Source: CAYSCW01 sp964449165
Lineage (GTDB): Bacteria; Acidobacteriota; Aminicenantia; Aminicenantales; Aminicenantaceae
Direction: 5' to 3'
Length of the DNA stretch: 64,000 nucleotides
NCBI GenBank assembly: GCA_964449165.1
Contig: CAYVAT010000011.1
Location: forward strand, 1-64,000
Position numbers and translations under genes: made by a program
The notes under the pieces: generated by a model
What the model was told of the DNA's origin: nothing
What the model saw: only the letters and a program-made list of their open reading frames with translations
The model's database searches: none
Part shown: one piece after another, positions 25,913 through 33,867 of the stretch
Position numbering within the stretch: the first letter of the stretch is position 1
Layout of the letters: every line of letters begins with the position of its first letter

Positions 25913-26452
25913 ATGGAAGACAGTGAAATTATTTCTCGATGTACGTCTGGAGAAACAGAGGCATTTGAAATGCTGGTAATGAGGTACCAAGCAAACATCC
26001 TTTCTCTAGCATGGAGTATTCTGGGTAATAAGGAGGAAGCAAGAGACGTCACTCAAGACGCATTTATTCAGGCTTATTTCCATCTCAACCGCTTTGATAG
26101 AACAAGAAGCTTCAAAAACTGGCTCTTTTCCATCGCATGGAAGAGATGTCTAGACAGGAAGAAGAAAGAAAAATCTTTAATTAATTTCATAAAGAAATCA
26201 CCTAGAGAAGAACAGATAAACGCTACGAGGGAATATAGAGAGCGAAAGATTGAAAACTCTGAAATTTTCAGTCCGATCTTAAATAGGTTGAACCGTAAGG
26301 AGCGAATAGCAATTTCCCTGAGAATAAATGAAGGATATTCAGCTAGAGAAATTGCACAGACGCTCGATTGTGCAGAAAGCACAGCTCGGGTTTACTTATT
26401 CAATGCAAAGAGAAAATTAAAAAAATTTTTGGAGAGAAAAAATGATGTGTAA
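25913..26452 (+). CDS. ECF-family RNA polymerase sigma factor
   Basis: Region sigma2 is visible in the first 90 residues (YQANILSLAWSILGNKEEAR, DVTQDAFIQAYFHLNRF, FKNWLFSIAWKRC) and region sigma4 at the end (ERIAISLRINEGYSAREIAQ then STARVYLFNAKRKL). The 179 residues from ATG 25913 are the usual ECF size; an in-frame start at 25898 would add five residues. The stop overlaps the next gene, a zinc-type anti-sigma protein, so this is a classical sigma/anti-sigma pair. Likely targets include its own operon and envelope genes, but no target motif can be read here. Confidence 0.9.
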   Translation: MEDSEIISRCTSGETEAFEMLVMRYQANILSLAWSILGNKEEARDVTQDAFIQAYFHLNRFDRTRSFKNWLFSIAWKRCLDRKKKEKSLINFIKKSPREEQINATREYRERKIENSEIFSPILNRLNRKERIAISLRINEGYSAREIAQTLDCAESTARVYLFNAKRKLKKFLERKNDV

Positions 26453-26936
26453 ACTCTCTAAATTTCTATACTGGCTGATTCCAGTGAAAAGCTTCAAATC
26501 TTATCTCATAAATAAACATTTTTCTGCCTGTTCCCAATGTCAAAGAGAGATTGAAGAAGAAAGCCGTCTGAAGAAGCTATTAGCCATTCCCGAATGGGCA
26601 AAAAAAGAGGAGAGCCTTTGGCCTCAAATACAACAGAGGATTTCCATCCCGAGTGTAAAGGCAGGCAGAATCGGGAGAAGACATAAATCCTTCCTCTGGA
26701 AAAAATGGAGATGGGCAATGGCTGGCTTTGTATTAGCCGTAATAATAGGGTTGGTTTTTTTAATCCACCAGAATTTTCTCATAAGGACTGCTGAAGACAG
26801 CGTTTTAGAAATAGATAATCCAAGAATAATAATCAAGCACGCTGAAATCAAAGGGAAGAAAGCCAAGCCCTATATCTATCAAACACCGTATGTGTCTTTT
26901 ATTTGGTTTGCTGAAACCAGGAATAGTGGAGGATAA
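26442..26936 (+). CDS. Single-pass anti-sigma factor with HxxxCxxC zinc motif
   Basis: The N-terminal cytoplasmic part contains HFSACSQC, the HxxxCxxC zinc-binding motif of ECF anti-sigma factors. One transmembrane segment follows at about residues 88-110 (WAMAGFVLAVIIGLVFLIHQ) and then a short periplasmic tail. The start overlaps the sigma gene by 11 bases and is preceded by GGAGAG, which supports translational coupling. It should hold the sigma factor at the membrane until a signal releases it. The periplasmic part is short and without a recognised sensor domain. Confidence 0.82.
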   Translation: MMCKLSKFLYWLIPVKSFKSYLINKHFSACSQCQREIEEESRLKKLLAIPEWAKKEESLWPQIQQRISIPSVKAGRIGRRHKSFLWKKWRWAMAGFVLAVIIGLVFLIHQNFLIRTAEDSVLEIDNPRIIIKHAEIKGKKAKPYIYQTPYVSFIWFAETRNSGG

Positions 26937-26937
26937 A

Positions 26938-28140
26938 ATGAGAAATTTCAAAAAACTTTATTATCTATTAGGTCTGATACTTATTGTGAATAGCTTTGCA
27001 GCAGCCAAAGAAGAAATTGTCATAGAATCACGATTTTTTAAGGGAATAAAGGAGGAAGGAAAACCAGGGTCTGAAGTGGTCATATCCTCCTATTCAGAAC
27101 CGTTTATTGTTCCGATTCACCCATCGAAAATAGAGTCAGAAAACAAGTTCATTGCCCGTTTGAAAAAAGAATTGAATAGTATCTATCAGCTCAAAGATGT
27201 AGACCTATTAGCTACGACCAAAATGATCTGGCAAGGTAAAAAGGCAGGAATGAATGAGACTATTTTATTCCAGGACCTTTACTATCTTATATATTTTTAT
27301 CCTGAAATGCCTTCAAAAGAGAGAATCAATCTAAGAATTGAAATTCATAAATATAAGGCAACCGGAATTTCCTTAGAAGCCGATAAAACTCAATTAATAG
27401 AAAAAGGGAAAGAACGAGTCGCTCTCCTTAAGAATGTAAAAAAAATAAAGATGACAGAAGCAACAGGAGGAGAAGCGTTAGACACAGAGATCGAACTGAA
27501 CTTCAACGAACCTGTCGTCTTGGGATTTCCCTCCAACGGAACACCCTATTTTCTGTCAATTTATATTGATAAAAGGGAAGTTAAAGAAAAAAAGGTTTTA
27601 GGAGGAGTAGTTGATAATGAAATTTTAGGAGGAGTAGTTGGAGGAACCCTTTATTTTAGTATCCGTGACAAGGATCCTGTATGCGGAAAAATGGTGGGAA
27701 GAGGAACAGGCTTTGAGAAAGAAAACAGGGCAGTAGCCACCTATAAATACAAAGGAAAAACATACTTCTTTTGTTCGAAGGAGTGCCTGGAAAAATTTAA
27801 GAAGAATCCAGAGAAATATATAAAAAAAGAAGTGAGTGAGCTCGAAGATAAAGCTACAAGACCAGAATATCTTGCCACTCCTCCTACACCTGTTTATCAT
27901 GTAAATCCGATTTATCCCGAGAAATGCAAACAAGAAATGATCCAAGGAATGGTGACTTTAGAAGTCATTATTGATGAAGAAGGCCGTGTTGTAAAAATTA
28001 AAGTTTTAAGTTCTCCTCATCCTGACTTGAGTAAGGCGGCCATAGATGCGATCAAGCAGTGGAAATATGAGCCAGTGATCAAGGATGGAAAGCCCAGTCC
28101 CACTGTTTTCCCCGTAACTATCAATTTTAAGATAAAATAG
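26938..28140 (+). CDS. Exported protein with YHS metal-binding domain and TonB C-terminal domain
   Basis: A signal peptide (LYYLLGLILIVNSFAAA) is followed by about 220 residues without a known domain. A YHS domain comes next at about residues 243-296 (DKDPVCGKMV, then YFFCSKECLEKFKKNPEKY). Last is a TonB_C domain at about 318-400 (VHPIYP-type segment VNPIYPEKCKQEM, then GRVVKIKVLSSPHPDLSKAA). YHS domains bind metal through the cysteines; TonB_C domains contact outer-membrane partners. No TonB-type transmembrane-plus-proline region is visible, so this is not a normal energy transducer. ATG 26938 has GGAGG eight bases before it. Membership of the ECF operon suggests an envelope metal or stress response. 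Confidence 0.8.
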   Translation: MRNFKKLYYLLGLILIVNSFAAAKEEIVIESRFFKGIKEEGKPGSEVVISSYSEPFIVPIHPSKIESENKFIARLKKELNSIYQLKDVDLLATTKMIWQGKKAGMNETILFQDLYYLIYFYPEMPSKERINLRIEIHKYKATGISLEADKTQLIEKGKERVALLKNVKKIKMTEATGGEALDTEIELNFNEPVVLGFPSNGTPYFLSIYIDKREVKEKKVLGGVVDNEILGGVVGGTLYFSIRDKDPVCGKMVGRGTGFEKENRAVATYKYKGKTYFFCSKECLEKFKKNPEKYIKKEVSELEDKATRPEYLATPPTPVYHVNPIYPEKCKQEMIQGMVTLEVIIDEEGRVVKIKVLSSPHPDLSKAAIDAIKQWKYEPVIKDGKPSPTVFPVTINFKIK

Positions 28141-28167
28141 ATATTGATACTCTAGATATTAGGGGCA

Positions 28168-28198
28168 AGCTCTTACAATGTTCATAATTATAAGAGCT
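28168..28198. repeat. 8-bp inverted repeat beside the sixA fragment
   Basis: AGCTCTTA (28168-28175) and TAAGAGCT (28191-28198) form a perfect 8-bp inverted repeat with a 15-base loop. It lies 27 bases after the YHS-TonB_C gene and touches the stop of the truncated sixA copy. There is no T-tract, so a terminator function is doubtful. Confidence 0.4.
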
Positions 28199-28352
28199 AT
28201 GGGGGGAAGTCTATTTTGGTAACCTCTATACTTCTGGACTTCAAATATTCTGCAGTCCTTTGGGTTTGGGCTTTTCCATCAGTACTTAATGGCTTTTCTG
28301 GGTCTTCTTCTTTTGCGAGGGCCAATCCGTGTTGGATAAGATAAAGTCTCAT
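28197..28352 (-). pseudogene. Truncated duplicate of the sixA 5' end
   Basis: About 145 bases here match the start of the sixA gene at 182-330 with roughly 90% identity by eye, including the ribosome-site region (AAATCCCC on the plus strand). The frame opens with MRLYLIQHGLALAKEEDPE, follows the parent for about 44 codons, then runs into unrelated sequence and stops at codon 52. Most differences are conservative or third-position changes, so the copy was either constrained for a time or is recent. The second histidine and the rest of the fold are missing, so it cannot be an active phosphatase. Confidence 0.85.
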
Positions 28353-28402
28353 AGTTTAAATCCCCTTAACACAGCATAGATAGCGAGAAATCCGGATGAT
28401 CT

Positions 28403-30295
28403 TTAGCTTTTTTCTTCGCCTTTCAGATATTTGTTGAGGAAATCTAGTATGGCTTTGTATCCTTTGATTTCGTTCTCTTTATTCACGAAACCGTGACCCT
28501 CGTCATCAAACACGATGTACTCTACAGGAACGCCGTTTTTCTTGGCTGCTTCCACGATCTCGTCCGATTCAACCTTGAGGACTCTGGGATCGTTTGCCCC
28601 CTGGAGAACCATGAGAGGCTTGATGATGTTTGTGGCGTGGAAGAGTGGAGATTTAGCCCGCAGTTTATCCAGGTCTGTCTCAGGATTTCCCATTTCTGCG
28701 TAAAGCGCATCTTTAAAAGATTCCCACCAGGGAGGAATACTCTCCAATGTCCTCACCCAGTTGGAGATTCCGAAAAGATCAACTCCTGCCGCGAATTCAT
28801 CAGGCCTGAAGGTCAGGGCAGCAAGAACCATGTATCCTCCGTAGCTGCCTCCGATGATGCCGATTTTGTTTTCATCGACATAACCTGTAGAGATCAAATA
28901 CTTCTTGGCCCATACACAGTCATCAAGGTCCACGTCTCCGTGCTTTTGATCATCCATCTTGTAGAAGGTCTTTCCATATCCTGAACTTCCGCGGTTGTTC
29001 ACATCGATCACAGCATACCCGTGGTTGACGAGGTATTGAGTGAGCGGACGGTAGCCAATTCTAGCTTGACCGCCAGGGCCTCCGTGGACCCTGACCAAGG
29101 CAGGGACTTTTTCTTTTGGCTTGATGTGGGGTTTGTAATAAACGGCCGGGATTTCCAGGCCGTCAAAGGAGGGATACCTGACAACTTCGGCTTCAACCAG
29201 ATCTTCCGGATTGATTTCTGGATTCATGGTGTCTGTCAGTTTTGTATAATCTCCCGTATTAAAATTATAGACAAACAAATTATTAGGAGATCTTGAGCCG
29301 TTGAAATAGAAGGCCATCAGATTTTCACTCTTTGATATGTTGACAGATGAGATGTTACCGCCGGGCAGCTCGGGGAGTTGGATGGGCTGGTTTGTTGCCG
29401 TATCGTAGACTTTGATAACGGTCTGTGCATCTTTGTTTATTCCTAAGACCCTGTATTTTCCGTTTCGAGAAAAATAGGTGTACCAGATATCCCAGTTGGC
29501 CTGGTCTATGGTTTCACTCTGATCTCGGTCGATGTCGTATCGTTTGAGATAGGCGAATTCGCTGTCCTCGTCGGTTAGGTAATAGAGGCTTTTTGAGTCC
29601 GGGCTGAATGTTTGAGGGTTGTAATTGACGTCTCCTTGATGCGGGCTCAGGTGTTTTGTTTCCTGCGTTTGTGTATCATACAGAAACATATCTGAATTGC
29701 TGGTTGTGATGGGCTTTACAAAGGCGAAATATCGTTTATCTCTCGAGATGGCACCAAGCTCGTATCCCTTATCATTTTGAAAAACCATTTGAGGAGTTAG
29801 AGTCTCTATCTCCATTTCATATAAATCCATGAACCGCGCGTCTCTTTTGTTGGACCCGAAGAAAAAGCTTTTTTCATCAAAACTCCAGCCGTAGAATACT
29901 GATTTTGCCTTTTCTTCCGGGGTTAAATCCTGGACCGTGCCATCTTCTTTTCTGAGATAGATGTGGGTGATTTCATTCCCGCCTTTGTCAGAACTGTAAA
30001 GAATGCGCTTGTCCTCAGGGAAAAAGGAGAGGGCGAAGATAGCATCATCTGTGGAATTTGTGATCTGTGTTGGTTCCCCTCCTGTGACAGGAAGGGTACA
30101 GGCATTATAGATTCCGGATTCATTACTTGAAAAGAGAATGGCTTGTTCATCAGGCGAGAAGGAACTGCCCCCGATGGAAACCGTGTTCATAAACTGCTCG
30201 ATAGTGTACTTTGGGACCTCACGATACTCAGCCTTTTGACAGGCGAAAAGAATAATTGAGAAGATGAAGAGTAAACTTAAGATTTTTTTATACAT
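28403..30295 (-). CDS. S9-family (prolyl-oligopeptidase-type) peptidase lipoprotein
   Basis: A lipoprotein signal (LLFIFSIILFACQK) anchors the protein. The N-terminal part is a WD40-like beta-propeller with repeated segments such as FSPDEQAILFSSNESG and FSPDSKSLYYL. The C-terminal alpha/beta hydrolase has Ser484 in GGSYGGYM, Asp569 in QGANDPRV and His601 in DEGHGF, a complete catalytic triad. At 630 residues it fits the acylaminoacyl/dipeptidyl-peptidase S9 groups. It would degrade short peptides at the cell surface or in the periplasm. ATG 30295 has GGAGG upstream. It diverges from the ribbon-helix-helix gene with about 75-140 bases between, depending on that gene's start. Confidence 0.9.
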   Translation of the reverse strand: MYKKILSLLFIFSIILFACQKAEYREVPKYTIEQFMNTVSIGGSSFSPDEQAILFSSNESGIYNACTLPVTGGEPTQITNSTDDAIFALSFFPEDKRILYSSDKGGNEITHIYLRKEDGTVQDLTPEEKAKSVFYGWSFDEKSFFFGSNKRDARFMDLYEMEIETLTPQMVFQNDKGYELGAISRDKRYFAFVKPITTSNSDMFLYDTQTQETKHLSPHQGDVNYNPQTFSPDSKSLYYLTDEDSEFAYLKRYDIDRDQSETIDQANWDIWYTYFSRNGKYRVLGINKDAQTVIKVYDTATNQPIQLPELPGGNISSVNISKSENLMAFYFNGSRSPNNLFVYNFNTGDYTKLTDTMNPEINPEDLVEAEVVRYPSFDGLEIPAVYYKPHIKPKEKVPALVRVHGGPGGQARIGYRPLTQYLVNHGYAVIDVNNRGSSGYGKTFYKMDDQKHGDVDLDDCVWAKKYLISTGYVDENKIGIIGGSYGGYMVLAALTFRPDEFAAGVDLFGISNWVRTLESIPPWWESFKDALYAEMGNPETDLDKLRAKSPLFHATNIIKPLMVLQGANDPRVLKVESDEIVEAAKKNGVPVEYIVFDDEGHGFVNKENEIKGYKAILDFLNKYLKGEEKS

Positions 30296-30435
30296 GGTGC
30301 ATCCTCCAATTTTTATGTTTCTTTATTTTAACAACAGCATGATAGGGAATGTCAATTTTTTAGTATCAGATGAGGTTGCTTATGATGCATCTTAAAATCT
30401 TGACTTTAGAGAATGTCGTATTTAGAATTAAGCAA

Positions 30436-30648
30436 ATGGGAAAAGACAAGGTCACACTGAAAATCCCTCGTCCTCTTTATGACAACATCAAGACAATCAT
30501 CGAGGGAAGTGGATTCAGCAGTGTCAACGAATTTGTCGTCTATGTGCTGCGGGATCTCATATCGGTAAAGAGCATGGACAAGAAAGAACTTTCCCTTGAT
30601 GAAATAGAAGCTATCCGACAGAGGCTTAAAAACCTGGGATACTTCTAA
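30436..30648 (+). CDS. Ribbon-helix-helix (CopG-like) small DNA-binding protein
   Basis: The core DKVTLKIPRPLYDNIKTIIE followed by GFSSVNEFVVYVLRDLI is a ribbon-helix-helix fold, with the strand at VTLKIP and two helices after it. The tail LSLDEIEAIRQRLKNLGYF is typical of a small family often seen beside transporters. I place the start at ATG 30436 (70 residues) because the conserved fold begins there; in-frame ATGs at 30370 and 30385 would add a non-conserved extension. No strong ribosome site helps the choice. It precedes the TauE exporter and may control it. Confidence 0.7.
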   Translation: MGKDKVTLKIPRPLYDNIKTIIEGSGFSSVNEFVVYVLRDLISVKSMDKKELSLDEIEAIRQRLKNLGYF

Positions 30649-30744
30649 GCTTCCTTCCTTTTAATAAGTTCTGTTTAAAATCTATTATCTTTCCTTAGCA
30701 GCCAGAGTTTTTCGTACAATTTAAAAAAATATCGAAAAAAAATG

Positions 30745-30773
30745 TTGACATAGCACTCTAATTATATTACATA
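30745..30773 (+). promoter_or_regulatory. Candidate promoter of the TauE-like gene
   Basis: TTGACA (30745-30750) is followed 17 bases later by TACATA (30768-30773), 65 bases before the start codon, in an A/T-rich spacer. The -35 is perfect, the -10 is weak. Confidence 0.4.
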
Positions 30774-30837
30774 TAGAATATTATTAGAATACAAATAGAG
30801 CCAAGACTCCTACTCAAGATTTTTTAGAGGTGGATTC

Positions 30838-31602
30838 ATGCACATCTTTGAGTTTTCCATTTTAATAATAATTCTAGCTTTTCTCTGTGAGTACATCGAT
30901 TCTTCTCTTGGGATGGGATATGGAACGACCCTCACCCCTCTTCTACTCATTTTTGGATATCATCCTCTTCAGATTGTGCCTTGTATTCTGTTATCTGAGC
31001 TGGTCACAGGATTGAGTGCGGCTTTTTTTCATCACCGGTTCAAAAACGCTAATTTCAAGATTGGCACATCTGACTTTAAGATAGCATTTATCATGGCCGG
31101 CTGCAGTATTATTGGAACTCTGGCTGCAGTGCATGTGGCTCTGAATTTGCCTGCCTTTTATATAAAGCTTTATATCGGCATCCTTGTCTTCGGCATGGGA
31201 GTCCTGATCCTCATTACCTTAAATCGCAGATATAGATTTTCGTGGCAAAAAATTTCTTCTCTTGGCCTGTTGGCAGCATTTAACAAAGGAATAAGCGGAG
31301 GAGGATACGGGCCTATAGTCACCAGCGGTCAAATTCTGTCTGGAGTGGAGTCCAGAAGTGCAATAGGAATAACTTCTCTTGCTGAAGGGTTGACCTGTTT
31401 AGTGGGAGTTATTACTTATTTGTTTTATACAAATCATACGATTGAATGGAATTTAGCTCCTTCATTGGTTATTGGTGCCATTCTATCCGTGCCCTTGGCA
31501 GCTTATACTGTTAAGAAGTTTAAGAATGAACATCTCAAGTTGATCGTGGGAATAGCTACTTTAATACTTGGTTTGCTTACGCTGGGAAAATTATTTCTCT
31601 AA
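30838..31602 (+). CDS. TauE/SafE-family membrane exporter
   Basis: About eight hydrophobic segments in 254 residues and the paired family repeats (EYIDSSLGMGYGTTLTPLLL near the start, FNKGISGGGYGPIVTSGQI in the second half) identify a TauE/SafE protein. Members export or import sulfite, sulfoacetate or related sulfur-containing anions, or have unknown substrates. GAGGT lies a few bases before ATG 30838. It follows the ribbon-helix-helix gene. A sulfite-oxidase-like gene is present at 41382, but 10 kb away, so a link is only a suggestion. Confidence 0.83.
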   Translation: MHIFEFSILIIILAFLCEYIDSSLGMGYGTTLTPLLLIFGYHPLQIVPCILLSELVTGLSAAFFHHRFKNANFKIGTSDFKIAFIMAGCSIIGTLAAVHVALNLPAFYIKLYIGILVFGMGVLILITLNRRYRFSWQKISSLGLLAAFNKGISGGGYGPIVTSGQILSGVESRSAIGITSLAEGLTCLVGVITYLFYTNHTIEWNLAPSLVIGAILSVPLAAYTVKKFKNEHLKLIVGIATLILGLLTLGKLFL

Positions 31603-31795
31603 GTCAGCGGAATTTTTATCATTACCTGCTCCCTTTAATACTTATCCAGGAGTTATGCTAGAATTGAGCTAGGCTGGAAAAGAATTCAAGAAAATTCTTT
31701 AAGAGGGACAAACAAGCTGCTGTCAGCAAAGATAAAATTGCATTTTTAGGTCGGAAAAAGTATTTTATTCGTAAACCTGGCCAAGGAGAATAAAA

Positions 31796-33586
31796 ATGAA
31801 AAAAAGGAATGTCTCTATTGTTCTTCTTATTTTGACTTTGGTTCTCAGTGTGACGTTTTCCAGGGCGGAGAGTGTCATATCCAAGCCCGATTACAAAGTT
31901 CGCCTGAACTTAGGGGTAATGATTCCGATGAGAGATGGAGTGAAGCTGTCTTCAGATTTTTATTTTCCTGAGGCAGAGGGAAAGTTTCCTGCCATACTGA
32001 TAAGAACACCTTATAATAACAGCACCCCCCGCTACGACAGGTACGGTAAGTTTTATGCCACCAGGGGCTATGTGGTGGTCATCCAGGACTGCCGGGGCCG
32101 TTATGATTCAGAAGGTAAGTGGTATCCCTTTTTCGGCGAGGAGTATGATGGCTATGATACGGTTGAATGGATTGCCAAACAGCCCTGGAGCAACGGAAAA
32201 ATTGGGATGACAGGAGTCAGCTATGTTGGATTTGTGCAGTGGATGGCAGCAGTAACGCAGCCGCCTCATCTAACCTGTATTTTCAGCTACGGCTCTCCGA
32301 GCAACATATACGGCGATACCTGGTTTTCCTACGGAACACTCTACTTGATAGATGCGGTAACTTGGGCGTTTTTGATGGATGGACGCACAAACCAGAACAT
32401 GGGTGTAAACGAATGGCTTAAACTCAAAGACCATCTCCCGCTCATTACCCTGGATGAGTTTTTAGGGAGAAAGATCGAATTCTGGAAAGAGTGGCTTTCC
32501 CACCCAAATTATGATGAATACTGGGCTAAACAGGGAATGAAGAACAGATATAACAGGATAAACATTCCCTCTGTGACTGTTACGGGCTGGTATGATGACG
32601 GGCAGCACGGAGCCTTGGAGAACTACTATGGCCTTATGAGGGAAGGCACTGAATTTGCCAAAAAAAATGCCAAGCTCGTCATCGGATATTGGCGGCATGG
32701 AGGCCCTTACCCACATTCCGAGAATGATTGCACAAAACTTGGAGCTTTTGATTTCGGGCCTGATGCTCTGCTGGATTTGGAAACCTACGAGCTTCGCTGG
32801 TTTGATTACTGGCTCAAGGGTTTCAAGAACAATATCATGAATGGAGCCAGGGTGAAGCTATTCGTCCTGGGGAAAAACGAGTGGAGGGATGAGAAAGAGT
32901 GGCCTCTTCCTGATACAGAGTACACAAAATTTTATTTTCACAGCAGCGGCAAAGCCAATACGCTCTTCGGTGACGGCCGTCTGAGCATGGAAATTCCCGA
33001 GAAGCAGCCGTCGGATAAATATGTCTACGATCCTGCTGATCCTGTGCCTTCTGTAAGAGGGGGAACCGGGGCCAGGGGGGGAATTTCCTCTGATCCTATA
33101 GATCAGAGAGTCAACGAAAAGAGAATGGATGTTCTGTGCTATACATCCGATGTATTGAAGGATGATGTCGAAATCGTCGGGCCTGTGAAGATAGTACTTT
33201 TTGCCTCCTCTTCTGCCAGGGACACAGATTTTTGCGGGAAACTGGTAGATGTTCATCCCAACGGCGCAGCCTACAATGTCTGCTACGCAGCGTCCGGTTT
33301 GATTTCAGCCAGATTCAGGGACTCCGTGGAGAAGCCTTCGCTTATTGAGCCTGGAAAAGTGTATAGATATGAGATAGAGCTCAGGCCGACAGGTACAATT
33401 TTCAAGGAAGGACATAGAATCAGAGTGGAAATCTCAAGCAGCGATTTTCCGATCTTTAACCGCAACCTCAACACCGGAAAGGACCCTTATACGACGACTG
33501 ACATGGTGACGGCAGACCAGGAAATTTTTCACAATCCAGAATATCCTTCTCATATTGTCCTTCCCGTTATTGAAAGAGAAAAATAA
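31796..33586 (+). CDS. Exported CocE/NonD-family hydrolase (X-Pro dipeptidyl-peptidase S15-like)
   Basis: A signal peptide (VSIVLLILTLVLSVTFSRAE) precedes an alpha/beta hydrolase of the S15/CocE type. The nucleophile is Ser142 in MTGVSYVGF, the DCRGRYDSEG motif precedes it, and the C-terminal jelly-roll domain runs from about residue 360 (VYRYEIELRPTGTIFKEGHR near the end). Family members hydrolyse acyl esters, amides or X-Pro peptides. AAGGAG lies before ATG 31796. It leads an apparent four-gene operon with a sodium symporter pair and a dipeptide epimerase, which favours a peptide substrate. Confidence 0.87.
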   Translation: MKKRNVSIVLLILTLVLSVTFSRAESVISKPDYKVRLNLGVMIPMRDGVKLSSDFYFPEAEGKFPAILIRTPYNNSTPRYDRYGKFYATRGYVVVIQDCRGRYDSEGKWYPFFGEEYDGYDTVEWIAKQPWSNGKIGMTGVSYVGFVQWMAAVTQPPHLTCIFSYGSPSNIYGDTWFSYGTLYLIDAVTWAFLMDGRTNQNMGVNEWLKLKDHLPLITLDEFLGRKIEFWKEWLSHPNYDEYWAKQGMKNRYNRINIPSVTVTGWYDDGQHGALENYYGLMREGTEFAKKNAKLVIGYWRHGGPYPHSENDCTKLGAFDFGPDALLDLETYELRWFDYWLKGFKNNIMNGARVKLFVLGKNEWRDEKEWPLPDTEYTKFYFHSSGKANTLFGDGRLSMEIPEKQPSDKYVYDPADPVPSVRGGTGARGGISSDPIDQRVNEKRMDVLCYTSDVLKDDVEIVGPVKIVLFASSSARDTDFCGKLVDVHPNGAAYNVCYAASGLISARFRDSVEKPSLIEPGKVYRYEIELRPTGTIFKEGHRIRVEISSSDFPIFNRNLNTGKDPYTTTDMVTADQEIFHNPEYPSHIVLPVIEREK

Positions 33587-33600
33587 GAAGAGGTATGAGG

Positions 33601-33867
33601 ATGAAATTTGTCGAGGACTCAAGGATTAAAATAAGCCGAAAGGTCTTAGTCCTTGCCTGGCTTTTCTTTGCTCTTTATCTTTTATTCATCATGGGAATAT
33701 CTTATCTTCTGGGCATAAGGCCTCTCATCTGGGGTTTGCCTCGCTGGGTGGCAATCGGAAATATCGTGGTTCCTGCCGTCTTTGTTCTCCTGTTGATATG
33801 GGTAGCAGAGCGGTTCATACCTGATATTCCTCTGACAGAAGACAAGGATTCAGAGCAGGAAGAATGA
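33601..33867 (+). CDS. Small two-helix membrane protein, YhdT-like partner of a sodium symporter
   Basis: Two hydrophobic segments (VLVLAWLFFALYLLFIMGIS and AIGNIVVPAVFVLLLIWVAE) and an acidic tail make up this 88-residue protein. Similar small proteins (YhdT/DUF997-like) sit directly before PanF-type symporters. I choose ATG 33601, which has GAAGAGG seven bases upstream; ATG 33595 is almost in contact with that site. Its stop overlaps the symporter start as ATGA, so the two are coupled and probably form one transporter. Confidence 0.78.
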   Translation: MKFVEDSRIKISRKVLVLAWLFFALYLLFIMGISYLLGIRPLIWGLPRWVAIGNIVVPAVFVLLLIWVAERFIPDIPLTEDKDSEQEE

